From the NCBI RefSeq assembly GCF_014207565.1, contig NZ_JACHGJ010000003.1:1-64000 (forward strand): a stretch of 64,000 bases of DNA, read 5' to 3'. Positions 52,689-60,952 of the stretch are shown piece after piece. Numbering within the stretch: the first letter of the stretch is position 1; each line of letters opens with the position of its first letter. A program made the translations under genes and the position numbers. Below the pieces are notes generated by a model, which saw nothing but the letters and a program-made list of their open reading frames with translations, ran no database searches and was not told the origin of the DNA. The stretch comes from Spirochaeta isovalerica (GTDB lineage: Bacteria; Spirochaetota; Spirochaetia; DSM-2461).

Positions 52689-53873
52689 TCAGGAGATTTT
52701 CTTCAGTTTCATAAATTTGTATTCTTCAATCAGCTGATTGTACTTATCAAAGACAATGCCGGCTACGCTTTCCCAGGAGCGGTAGAGGTCTCTGTAGGCC
52801 CCTTCCCCTGTCTTGCGCAACAGGTCTCTATCAGCCAGAATTTCTGTTATTTTATCAGCATAAGCTTCCGATGTATCGCTGCTTAAAAAGCCGTTTACCT
52901 TATCGACTACGCCGTTTGCCGTCGTAGCCCCTTCGATGAATACTGTAGGAACAGACAATCCCGCTGCTTCTCTTGTCGCCAGCGAAGCATTATCGTAAAG
53001 CGAGGGGAACAGAAAGAGATCGGCTGTACTGTAAATCGCTTTCAGCTCCTTGCGGTCATAGACGGGACCTATAAACTGAACTTTTTCCCGCAGCCCCGGT
53101 TTCCTGACCAGATTCTCCATTTCCTGAAGGTCGCTTCCGTTACCGACAAAGCGCATCTGGAAATCCATTCCCCGGTCATGAAGAATTTTCAGGGCTTCGA
53201 TAATCCGGCGGATGTTTTTCACCCATCGGTGCTGTCCCACATAGAGAAAGACCGGAGAAGAGTCATCGGTTCTGAGCAGCTGTCTTCCCGAACGGATCAG
53301 CTCTTTCCTGTCTTCATTTTCCTGAACGGCAATATCGCTGCCGTTCGGAACATAATCGACAGGCCCTTTATATCCGTATGATCTCAGGGTATCTATTATC
53401 GCTTCATTGGGAACCCATACAGCATCGGCGCTGTCGTAGAACTGAACTATGAGTTTAATCAGCTGATCCAGCGGGGTGTCCAGAGGAAGCCACCGGGCAA
53501 AATCGTCGCGGTATTTGGAATGGAAAGTCGCCACCATGGGGATGTTCCGTTTCTTTGACAACGAGAGAGCATAGCCGCCGCTGACAAAAGGGCAGTGGGC
53601 GTGGACTATATCGAAAGGTATTGTTTCAATCCTTTCATTAAATGATCTATCTATTCTGGGCAGCCCGAGCCGGTAGGGCCCTTTTCTCTGAATAGGCAGG
53701 GAGGCGAATCGGAGGATGTGCTCCTGCGAATCCCTGTATCCGGGAACCCTCGGTCCTATGGCAAATGAAGGACTGTATTTTTTGTTGAGCCAAAAGGCAT
53801 AGTTCTGGGCGGTTATAGCCACTCCATCCATAATCGGCGCCAGAGAATCATTGAATTGACCGCTAATAATCAT
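52689..53873 (-). CDS. glycosyltransferase family 4 (GT-B)
   Basis: A 394-residue glycosyltransferase. The N-terminal acceptor domain includes GQFNDSLAPIMDGVAITAQNYAFWL and HAHCPFVSGGYALSLSKKRNIPMVATFHSKYRDDF, the pattern of the diacylglycerol or mannosyl GT4 group. The C-terminal nucleotide-sugar domain has VFLYVGQHRWVKNIRRIIEAL and LFLFPSLYDNASLATREAAGLSVPTVFIEGATTANGV, with the EX7E-like catalytic region. It probably makes a glycolipid at the inner membrane. It is single and lies 40 bases upstream of hrpB on the same strand. Confidence 0.9.
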   Translation of the reverse strand: MIISGQFNDSLAPIMDGVAITAQNYAFWLNKKYSPSFAIGPRVPGYRDSQEHILRFASLPIQRKGPYRLGLPRIDRSFNERIETIPFDIVHAHCPFVSGGYALSLSKKRNIPMVATFHSKYRDDFARWLPLDTPLDQLIKLIVQFYDSADAVWVPNEAIIDTLRSYGYKGPVDYVPNGSDIAVQENEDRKELIRSGRQLLRTDDSSPVFLYVGQHRWVKNIRRIIEALKILHDRGMDFQMRFVGNGSDLQEMENLVRKPGLREKVQFIGPVYDRKELKAIYSTADLFLFPSLYDNASLATREAAGLSVPTVFIEGATTANGVVDKVNGFLSSDTSEAYADKITEILADRDLLRKTGEGAYRDLYRSWESVAGIVFDKYNQLIEEYKFMKLKKIS

Positions 53874-53994
53874 ATCTATTTCAGCCTCTACAACTGTAAT
53901 TTATAAATCACTCAAATCATCGTCAAACAATATTTAATTGAAGTTAGATCTTTATGAGAAGGAAAGCTGTTCTATAATTAAAGAAGGAGGTCTT

Positions 53995-54630
53995 ATGGTT
54001 GATTATACTGCCGGGGGCGGAGAAGAGAAGAAAAAATCCGGTTGTCTCACGGTCCTTATTATTATTGTTGCCATTCTGGCCGGATTGGGCACCGCTGTCT
54101 ATTTTCTGCTTCCGTCTATCATTGCCGGAGCTGTATCGGGCGGTTTCGCCTCAGGAATACTGCCCGATGAAGTCCTGATGCAATTGGAAACAATTAATGT
54201 TCAGATCGATGAAAACATCGGTCAGTTGGAGCAATACGGACTGGATAACGATGAAATACGGACTCTAGTGGAATCAATTGATTACGGAACTGTGGAATCT
54301 GTACTGGATGAGCTGGAAGGCATGGAGAATGTCACGACTTCCGACCTGATTGATCTGATGGACCGCCGCGTCGATTTATCGGCTGTCGATCTGGAAAGGG
54401 TCAAAAAAGATTTCAATAGTCAGATTCCCGAAGAGAACCTGAACAGGTTGCTGGAACAGGCACGTGAGAACCCTCTTTTTGCCAAAGCAGCCTTCAATAT
54501 ATTCAAAGAGACTCTGCTGAAATCTCTCGAAAGTGAGGATACCATAATTCCGGAACCGGAAATGGAGCCGGAACCGGAGCAAAGCGGCGGATCTTCTTCG
54601 GGCAGTTCTACAACAAAGAAGAAAAAGTAA
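53995..54630 (+). CDS. hypothetical single-span membrane protein
   Basis: A 211-residue protein. After a charged N-terminus (EEKKKSG) comes one membrane helix, CLTVLIIIVAILAGLGTAVYFLLP. The rest is an acidic helical domain (LETINVQIDENIGQLEQYG, then SVLDELEGMENVTTSDLIDLMDRRVDL) and a low-complexity Glu/Pro then Ser/Gly/Lys tail. AAGGAGG precedes ATG 53995; the longer frame from 53938 has no such site. The last 23 bases overlap the convergent acetyltransferase gene. I do not recognise the family. Confidence 0.7.
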   Translation: MVDYTAGGGEEKKKSGCLTVLIIIVAILAGLGTAVYFLLPSIIAGAVSGGFASGILPDEVLMQLETINVQIDENIGQLEQYGLDNDEIRTLVESIDYGTVESVLDELEGMENVTTSDLIDLMDRRVDLSAVDLERVKKDFNSQIPEENLNRLLEQARENPLFAKAAFNIFKETLLKSLESEDTIIPEPEMEPEPEQSGGSSSGSSTTKKKK

Positions 54631-55504
54631 AGCAGGACACGGACATATCTATCTCGAATCCCGCGCCTTTGTACAACCGGAGCGCCTGCTCGTTCTCGCC
54701 GTTAACCACCAGCATGCAGTCGTCCAGTCCGTTTTCCTGACCTATGGAAATGCCCGCTTTCAGCAGTTCTTTTCCCAGTCCTCTCCCCTGGTATTCCGGG
54801 ATCAGGGCAATGGGAGCGATAAAGCTGTAAATTCCCGTTTCATCTTCCTCTTTTATCACTCTGACTATGCCGGCGCCTTTATCTCCATCTCTGAGGATAG
54901 CCATTCCTCCGGTCAGAACCGATTTGTCATTATAGTGTTTCAGCACATCTTCACGGCTCAAAGGTGTTTCCGAGCCCTTAAGGTTCCTGAAAGCGGCATT
55001 CCGGATCTCTCCGTACAGTTCCGCATCCCTTTGGGGATCAATCGCTTTCAGAGAGAAACCCTCGGGAAAACGGGCCGCAGTCTTTTCTTTGTTCTTCCGC
55101 ACCATGACGAAGGACGTGCGGTAATAGGTAAATCCGAGATCCCTGATCAGGCTCTGAGTCTCTTTCAGCTTATCGGGGAGAAACATTTCCATTTTGTCTA
55201 CGGGACAATCGAGGGGGAGGGCCGCTTCCAGAAGTGAGCGGTAATTCTCAATATCAGTCTTTTCGCAGTGGAAAATCCGGATACGGGCCCGCTTCCCCTT
55301 TACGAAGTACTCATCACAGATAAGCGAAAGGACTCCCCGGAGGTCATCTCCATCGAAAAGCAGCCATGTGGGATTCTCCGGGCCGATTGCAAAATCTTTC
55401 AGATCCTCATCATAGAGAAAGGATTCATCGTGATCATATTTGTGATCTCTGCAGTAAGCGAGGAAAGAGGTGAGATTTTTATCATTCAGTTCTGTTACGG
55501 TCAT
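54608..55504 (-). CDS. GNAT family acetyltransferase, two-domain
   Basis: A 298-residue protein with an N-terminal degenerate half and a C-terminal GNAT domain: IAPIALIPEYQGRGLGKELLKAGISIGQENGLDDCMLVVNGENEQALRLYKGAGFEID carries motif A (Q/RGLGxxL) and motif B with Asn and Tyr. The N-terminal half (YDHDESFLYDEDLKDFAIG onwards) resembles a second GNAT fold without the acetyl-CoA loop. The substrate is unknown. It overlaps the convergent gene at 53995 by 23 bases. Confidence 0.88.
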   Translation of the reverse strand: MTVTELNDKNLTSFLAYCRDHKYDHDESFLYDEDLKDFAIGPENPTWLLFDGDDLRGVLSLICDEYFVKGKRARIRIFHCEKTDIENYRSLLEAALPLDCPVDKMEMFLPDKLKETQSLIRDLGFTYYRTSFVMVRKNKEKTAARFPEGFSLKAIDPQRDAELYGEIRNAAFRNLKGSETPLSREDVLKHYNDKSVLTGGMAILRDGDKGAGIVRVIKEEDETGIYSFIAPIALIPEYQGRGLGKELLKAGISIGQENGLDDCMLVVNGENEQALRLYKGAGFEIDMSVSCFTFSSLL

Positions 55505-55556
55505 AGCTTATAATGTTTCAAATACAGGATTTCCGCCAGAGAATAAACAGTTGGAA

Positions 55557-57815
55557 CTAAATATTCAGGGATTCCAGATCCAGGGGTATGAGAATCTCAA
55601 AGACCGTGCCTTCGGCGGAGCTTGACATTTCGATGCATCCCCGGTGCTCTTCTACAATCCTCTTGACGGAAGTGAGACCCAGCCCAACTCCTCTGCTTGT
55701 CTCTCTGGTCGTAAAGAAGGGTTCGTAAATCTTGTCCTGAATCTCTTCCGGTATTCCCGGGCCGGTATCGCTGACCTTAATGGAAAGGTAACGTCCGGGA
55801 TAAACGCTGCATAGCGAACGGTAGCAGTAATCCCGGTCCAAGGAGCGTTCATTCATAATAAAGGAAACTGTTCCTCCCGGTTCTACAGCCTGACCGGCAT
55901 TGATTCCCAGATTGAGCAGGGCGTTCTGTATAGAGGAGCTTTCGCAAAAAAGGGTACAGGGGGCGTTTTCATTTTCGAAAACGAAATTGATATTTTTCTT
56001 TATGGTGAGACGTAGGATCTCAACGACTTCGGATACAACAGTCTCCATATCCACTTTTCTGATAGAGCTGCGGTTGCCCTGACTGAAATTGAGAAGTTTG
56101 CTCACCAGATCGGCACCGTCTCCGCAGGAATCATAAATCATCCGGGCGTATTTTTTTGCTTTCTCATCCATCAGCCTTTCGGGGGAGAGAAGAAGCTGGG
56201 ATGCCGACATGATTCCCGATAATATATTATTGAAATCGTGAGCTATCCCTCCGGCCAGCTGGCCTATGGACTCCAGTTTCTGGGCCTGCATCAGGTGCTC
56301 CAGTATGGAGTTTTTCTCTTCCATAAGTCCGACCAGTTCGGTAATGTCTTTCTTGATAGACAGATACCCGTTGATCTGACCTTTTTCATCGAAGAACGGA
56401 GAGACTGATATATCCTGAATAATGACCGATCCGTCGGGATTCTCATTGGAAAACTGACCGCGCCAGGGATTTCCTTTTTCCACGTCTCTCCACAACTCTT
56501 CTGTTTTCCGGAGATTCTCCGCTGTGCTGGTACTGAAAATCTGTTCCGGTTTTTTTCCCAGTATCTGCTCCAGAGTGTAATTGTGCATAGCCAGAAAAGC
56601 CGGGTTGGCGTATATGAGCTTCCGGTTTTTATCGTATAGTTCAATGGTGTCGATAATCTGTTCAGAAGCCTGACGGAGATGCCTGAGAAACACCTCCGCT
56701 TTCTTACGTTTGATAAAATTGAGCAACAGAACCAGAAGAATGACCAGAAGTAACAGAAAAGCCGTGGAGTAGATAACAATTTCCACAATTTTCTCTTTGT
56801 CCATTGTTCCGGGAGAGTTAATGATTTTACTGCCCTCAGGTAGATCGGCGAGGGAAATATTAAACCGCTTCAATTCATTGTAGTCGAAATAGTACTGATT
56901 GGGACTGGTTTCAATAACCTTAATGGAGTTGATATCCTTTCCATTAAAGATGTCAATGGCTAATCCGGCAGCTGTTTGTGCCTGTTCGTAGTGACTTATG
57001 AGCCGCCCACCGAGAACCCCGTCGCCCAATCCATGATACCAGAGATGATAGATGGGGAGAGATAGCGATTTATAAATCAGTTTGAGGCTTTCGTTAAAGC
57101 TTTTCGATTGATCATTTTTATCGAAATAGGCGGAGAGAAGAAGGACTCCGCTCCTGTCGTTCAGGTTTTCGAGTTTTTGTGCCAACTCGTCCCATGTGAG
57201 TTTTCTCAAGTCGAGATTTATAAAGCTGTATCCGGGAAATTGTTCTTTTACAGACCAGAATGTTTTCAGATCCCCCTGGCCGCTTGCCGTTCCGTCGACT
57301 ATGACGGTAATATTCCTCAATCCGGGATTCTGCTCGATCATCAGTTCGACCGTGCCAGCCATGGAGACCTGTTCAACGACTCCCGTAACCCCCGAAACAT
57401 TGTTCATGGAGACGGCTTTTTCCGTATCGTTAACCCCGAAAAAAACAATGGGCATACCCGAAAATAACAACTCCTTTTCCTGCAGGGCGAAAGTCAGAGC
57501 ATTGTCGTCTCCCGTGATAATCAGGTCGTAGGGATCGCTGTTGGACATTTTATAAGATAGATACTCTCTGAAGAGCTTCCGGTTTTCCTCTTCGGGAAAC
57601 CTCTTGGTATCCATAAATTCGACATCGAATTCTATGCCCTCCGGCTTGAAGCTGTCCTGAATGCCCTCTACCTGGTGAATAAACGTTGAGAAGGAGGGAT
57701 GGTAGGAACTGATAAAGAGAACAGACCGGTCTTTTTCTTCTCCTGACAAAGGGGCAAGAATCCCTGTAACGAAGAGAATGATTAAAATACATTCAGGCAT
57801 TGTGAACCTATTCAT
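55557..57815 (-). CDS. hybrid-type sensor histidine kinase with ABC-substrate-binding sensor and PAS
   Basis: A 752-residue sensor kinase. After a signal-anchor comes an ABC_sub_bind-like periplasmic domain (VLFISSYHPSFSTFIHQVEGI, then DLIITGDDNALTFALQEKELLFSGMPIVFFGVNDTEKA), to about residue 330. A membrane helix, VIYSTAFLLLLVILLVLLLNFI, is followed by a PAS domain, then HisKA with the phospho-His in GGIAHDFNNILSG near residue 525. The HATPase_c motifs are intact: LLNLGINAGQAV, VSDTGPGIPEEIQDKIYEPFFTT and GVGLGLTSVKRIVEEHRG. No receiver domain or adjacent response regulator is present, so its partner is elsewhere. Confidence 0.93.
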   Translation of the reverse strand: MNRFTMPECILIILFVTGILAPLSGEEKDRSVLFISSYHPSFSTFIHQVEGIQDSFKPEGIEFDVEFMDTKRFPEEENRKLFREYLSYKMSNSDPYDLIITGDDNALTFALQEKELLFSGMPIVFFGVNDTEKAVSMNNVSGVTGVVEQVSMAGTVELMIEQNPGLRNITVIVDGTASGQGDLKTFWSVKEQFPGYSFINLDLRKLTWDELAQKLENLNDRSGVLLLSAYFDKNDQSKSFNESLKLIYKSLSLPIYHLWYHGLGDGVLGGRLISHYEQAQTAAGLAIDIFNGKDINSIKVIETSPNQYYFDYNELKRFNISLADLPEGSKIINSPGTMDKEKIVEIVIYSTAFLLLLVILLVLLLNFIKRKKAEVFLRHLRQASEQIIDTIELYDKNRKLIYANPAFLAMHNYTLEQILGKKPEQIFSTSTAENLRKTEELWRDVEKGNPWRGQFSNENPDGSVIIQDISVSPFFDEKGQINGYLSIKKDITELVGLMEEKNSILEHLMQAQKLESIGQLAGGIAHDFNNILSGIMSASQLLLSPERLMDEKAKKYARMIYDSCGDGADLVSKLLNFSQGNRSSIRKVDMETVVSEVVEILRLTIKKNINFVFENENAPCTLFCESSSIQNALLNLGINAGQAVEPGGTVSFIMNERSLDRDYCYRSLCSVYPGRYLSIKVSDTGPGIPEEIQDKIYEPFFTTRETSRGVGLGLTSVKRIVEEHRGCIEMSSSAEGTVFEILIPLDLESLNI

Positions 57816-57906
57816 TTTTTAATTATGGTTTATAGGATTTATAAAATCTACCGGGATGGAAAAAGGTTTGCCTGTTCATCGGGTTTTTTTTCTGTTACCA
57901 TATAAT

Positions 57907-58272
57907 ATGATGTTTTTATGGACCACTATTCATGTAAGTAATATGGAAAAGTCGCTTGAGTTCTACACAAAAGTACTCAATCTGAAAATCGACAGGAAAT
58001 ACAGTCCCGCGCCGCATATGGAACTGGCCTTTCTGGGAGACGGGGAAACGAAAGTAGAGCTGATCCGGGATAATACAGAAGGGGCTGTCAATCTAGAAGC
58101 ACCCGTTTCTATGGGTTTCAGGACCGACTCTCTCGACAAGAAAATGGAAGAGCTGGAATCTATGGGTATACCTGTTGCGGAAGGGCCATTTCAGCCGACT
58201 CCGAATATCAGGTTCTTTTATGCAAAAGATCCCGACGGCATGAAGATTCAGTTCGTCGAGCAAAAATCCTGA
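57907..58272 (+). CDS. VOC/glyoxalase family protein
   Basis: A 121-residue single-domain VOC protein. The pattern LWTTIHVSNMEKSLEFYTKVLNLKI, HMELAFLGDGETKVELIRD, MGFRTDSLDKKMEELESMGIPV and FFYAKDPDGMKIQFVEQ shows the metal-site His near the start and Glu near the end, as in glyoxalase I. Substrate not assignable. The frame opens at 57856 but the family begins at ATG 57907; neither has a strong ribosome binding site. It is divergent from the histidine kinase and ends 2 bases from the convergent GntR gene. Confidence 0.88.
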   Translation: MMFLWTTIHVSNMEKSLEFYTKVLNLKIDRKYSPAPHMELAFLGDGETKVELIRDNTEGAVNLEAPVSMGFRTDSLDKKMEELESMGIPVAEGPFQPTPNIRFFYAKDPDGMKIQFVEQKS

Positions 58273-58274
58273 AA

Positions 58275-58994
58275 TCAGGAAAAGCTCAATCTGTAACTGA
58301 CAGCTTTACCGGGATTTTCCGATTCCGGCAGATAGAGAAATTCCAGACAGCCGGGTTTAAAAATCCTCAACTCTTTCCAGGCCGGCTTTTCGTTTTTCAG
58401 GAATGTGTCTGTTTCGATGGTAAATGACGCACCTCCGGGAGGGGTTTCCAGCAGCTGAGATTCCCTGTCTTCCAGTATCCGGCTTTTAACTACGGTTTCC
58501 GATCTGCCCGGATTGATCCCGCAAGTTTCGATAAAATAATTCCCTATATCTTCTCCGGGTGTATGATCCATAAAGTTTTTACACAACCCGGCGGATATTT
58601 GCTGAATAATGATAAGATAGGGTTTTCCATCGGCCGTTTTCAATCTTTCCACATGATATATATCTTCCGACCAGTCCGGATCACCGGTAATCCTCTCCAT
58701 GGTTATCAATTCGTCTCCGGGGATCATTCCCGCCTCCTCGGCGCTTTTGTCAAAATCCACAAAATGGGAGATCCTGCGGTTTCTGACAAATGTGCCGATC
58801 CCTTTTTTAAATTCGAGAACTCCTTCCGATACGAGGCTCGAAAGAGCTTTGTTGGCCGTGGCTCTGCTGACGCTGAATCTTTCGCAGATAGCCCTTTCGG
58901 TGAGGAATTTTTCGCCACCTCTGTACTCTCCGCTTAATATGAGATTTTTCAGATATTGATTCAGCTGCTGATAGATCGGCGATTTATTGATCAT
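58275..58994 (-). CDS. GntR family regulator with UTRA domain
   Basis: A 239-residue HutC-subfamily regulator. The N-terminal winged helix shows YQQLNQYLKNLILSGEYRGGEKFLTERAICERFSVSRATANKALSSLVSEGVLEFKKGIGTFV. The C-terminal UTRA effector domain begins ERITGDPDWSEDIYHVERL and includes YLIIIQQISAGLC. UTRA domains usually bind sugars, amino sugars or related acids; the effector is not known. No catabolic operon lies beside it, and its target genes may be distant. Confidence 0.93.
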   Translation of the reverse strand: MINKSPIYQQLNQYLKNLILSGEYRGGEKFLTERAICERFSVSRATANKALSSLVSEGVLEFKKGIGTFVRNRRISHFVDFDKSAEEAGMIPGDELITMERITGDPDWSEDIYHVERLKTADGKPYLIIIQQISAGLCKNFMDHTPGEDIGNYFIETCGINPGRSETVVKSRILEDRESQLLETPPGGASFTIETDTFLKNEKPAWKELRIFKPGCLEFLYLPESENPGKAVSYRLSFS

Positions 58995-59041
58995 ATGGAA
59001 GATTGTACCATAATATCTTATGCTTTTAAAATGGAGCTTAA

Positions 59042-59506
59042 ATGAAACGGATTCTTCCTCTTGTTCTCTGCCTTATCCTGACTCCTTGCATTTTCGGTGA
59101 AACGCTGCGAAGTCTCCAGGCATATGCCGATCACGGCGACCGTGACGCCCAGTTCAAACTGGGGCTCTGGTACTATTCCGGTTACAAAGTGGAACGGGAT
59201 TTTGAAAAAGCCGCTGCCTATTTTGCCCTGTCAGCCGACCAGGATCATCTCGATGCGTATTTTCTCCTCGGCTACATGAAATATTACGGAGAGGGGATTG
59301 AACAGGATGTTCCCGAAGGTCTGAGACTGTTCGGGCAGGCCGCTCTTCTCGGGCATATTCAGGCCCAGTTCGATCTGGGATTTATCTATTATAAAGGGCT
59401 TATGACCGAAGAGGACCGGGAGAAAGGACTGGAGCTGATTTCCCTGGCTGCGGAGAACGGTTATAAAAAGGCGGAGGATTTTCTCCGGTCTCTACCAGCT
59501 GATTAG
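59042..59506 (+). CDS. exported Sel1-repeat protein
   Basis: A 154-residue protein with a signal peptide (KRILPLVLCLILTPCIFGE) and three or more Sel1-like repeats: GDRDAQFKLGLWYYSGYKVERDFEKAAAYFALSAD, HLDAYFLLGYMKYYGEGIEQDVPEGLRLFGQAA and HIQAQFDLGFIYYKGLMTEEDREKGLELISLAAENG. These alpha-solenoid repeats mediate protein contacts, often in the periplasm. It is divergent from the GntR gene and upstream of the OmpA-like gene by 86 bases. Confidence 0.9.
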   Translation: MKRILPLVLCLILTPCIFGETLRSLQAYADHGDRDAQFKLGLWYYSGYKVERDFEKAAAYFALSADQDHLDAYFLLGYMKYYGEGIEQDVPEGLRLFGQAALLGHIQAQFDLGFIYYKGLMTEEDREKGLELISLAAENGYKKAEDFLRSLPAD

Positions 59507-59591
59507 GGGCTGCTTACCGGAATTATGCATTGGCATGGTATTCCTGCAGAAGCATCTCATCAATAAAAGCCCTGCCGTCGATGATCAATAT

Positions 59592-60776
59592 ATGCTGAAT
59601 AAAAAAAGAATACTATTGGGTATCCCGCTGTTTGTCATTGCGGCGCTTAGCTCTCTGGAAGCTGAAAATGACCGGATTCTCAGCTTTATACAGGTAGAAG
59701 GCCGTGTCCTCCATGCCGATTCACGGGTGGATGAACAGGTATACATAAACGGTTATCTGAGCCATACCGCTCAGATCGATGAGTTTTCCCTTTCGTCGAT
59801 CGTGAAGGTTGATGAAAAGGGGAAAGCACTTCTCGACTCCAGCTTCAGGACAGTCGAAAGAATCGGGAGGTTCTACGAATGGGTCAGCTCCGAGAATGTT
59901 CGTCTCGAGAGAGAGCCTTCCGGATTTATGACAGTTCCCGCTGATGCGGCGCGCCCTGTGCTGCGCCAGGTACCGACATTTCCCTCTGAACCGATCGCCC
60001 CCGGTGATTCCTGGACCGCCGCTGCCGAAGAAGTCCATGTCCTGCGCATTAACGGTACTCTATACGGACCCTACCGGAGTACGACCCAGGTCCTCTATAC
60101 ATACAGGGAAGACCGCATGATTGATGGCCGGCATACGGCCTTGATCGATCTGGAATACAGTCTTTATCTACCGGTGCGCCGGGAGGGCGAACCGGTCCGG
60201 CTTATATCGGGACAATCGCAGCAGCAGCTTGTCTGGGATCTGGAAAAAGGACAGCCTTTCACAAAAACGGAAGATTTCGAATTTCTGATGATGATGAGCA
60301 ATGGCACGTCCCAGGAGTTTGTAGGTCGCAGCTTTACGGAATACAGGGAGACTGAAAGCCTTGACAGGGAGGGGACGGCCGAAACTCTCAGAAACGAGTT
60401 GGGAGACGACTCGGGGATAACGGTCGAACCGACAGGTGAAGGTGTTCTCCTCTCTCTCGCGGAACTGGATCGCATACTGTTTGAACCGGAATCGGCTGAA
60501 CTTCGGGCCGCAGAAGCCCAGCGGCTCAACAGGCTCGCTGAAATCCTCAAAGGTTATTCCGATAGAGATATTCTGATAACCGGTCATACAGCGGATTATG
60601 GAACAGCCGCCGGCAGAAGCCGCCTCTCTTTCGAAAGAGCTTCAGCCGTAGCTGACAGGCTTTTCCCCGATGGGCGGAAAGGAAGGGGAAAACTATTTCT
60701 CCGGGGCGCCGGCAGTACGGAACCGACGGGGACGGACCGGGAGAACCGAAGGGTTGAAATCCTTATTCTCGATTGA
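59592..60776 (+). CDS. exported OmpA-like (C-terminal) envelope protein
   Basis: A 394-residue protein with a signal peptide (NKKRILLGIPLFVIAALSSLEAE), a beta-rich N-terminal domain of about 290 residues, and a C-terminal OmpA-like peptidoglycan-binding domain. The domain is seen in LSLAELDRILFEPESAELRAAEAQRLNRLAEIL, ILITGHTADYGTAAGRSRLSFERASAVADRLF and DRENRRVEILILD, including the peptidoglycan-contact Asp and Arg region. ATG 59592 is taken because the longer frame from 59535 precedes the signal peptide with unrelated residues. It probably links the cell wall to another envelope layer. Confidence 0.85.
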   Translation: MLNKKRILLGIPLFVIAALSSLEAENDRILSFIQVEGRVLHADSRVDEQVYINGYLSHTAQIDEFSLSSIVKVDEKGKALLDSSFRTVERIGRFYEWVSSENVRLEREPSGFMTVPADAARPVLRQVPTFPSEPIAPGDSWTAAAEEVHVLRINGTLYGPYRSTTQVLYTYREDRMIDGRHTALIDLEYSLYLPVRREGEPVRLISGQSQQQLVWDLEKGQPFTKTEDFEFLMMMSNGTSQEFVGRSFTEYRETESLDREGTAETLRNELGDDSGITVEPTGEGVLLSLAELDRILFEPESAELRAAEAQRLNRLAEILKGYSDRDILITGHTADYGTAAGRSRLSFERASAVADRLFPDGRKGRGKLFLRGAGSTEPTGTDRENRRVEILILD

Positions 60777-60846
60777 TTTATACAGGACACCATAAAAAGA
60801 TTATTGATATTCCCAGCAAGAGAATGTAAAATGCAGCGTGTAATCA

Positions 60847-60933
60847 GGAGAGGTGCCGGAGTGGTCGAACGGGCCTGACTCGAAATCAGGTGTACTGTCC
60901 GCAGTACCGAGGGTTCGAATCCCTCCTTCTCCG
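60847..60933 (+). tRNA. tRNA-Ser (anticodon CGA)
   Basis: An 87-nt cloverleaf: acceptor GGAGAGG pairs with CTTCTCC (one wobble), and the anticodon stem CCTGA/TCAGG encloses loop CTCGAAA, giving anticodon CGA for codon UCG. A long variable arm (TGTACTGTCCGCAGTACC) is typical of serine tRNAs, and the T loop is GGTTCGAATCC. The discriminator base is G and the CCA end is not encoded. Confidence 0.97.
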
Positions 60934-60952
60934 ATTTCTTTTTCCTACCTGT

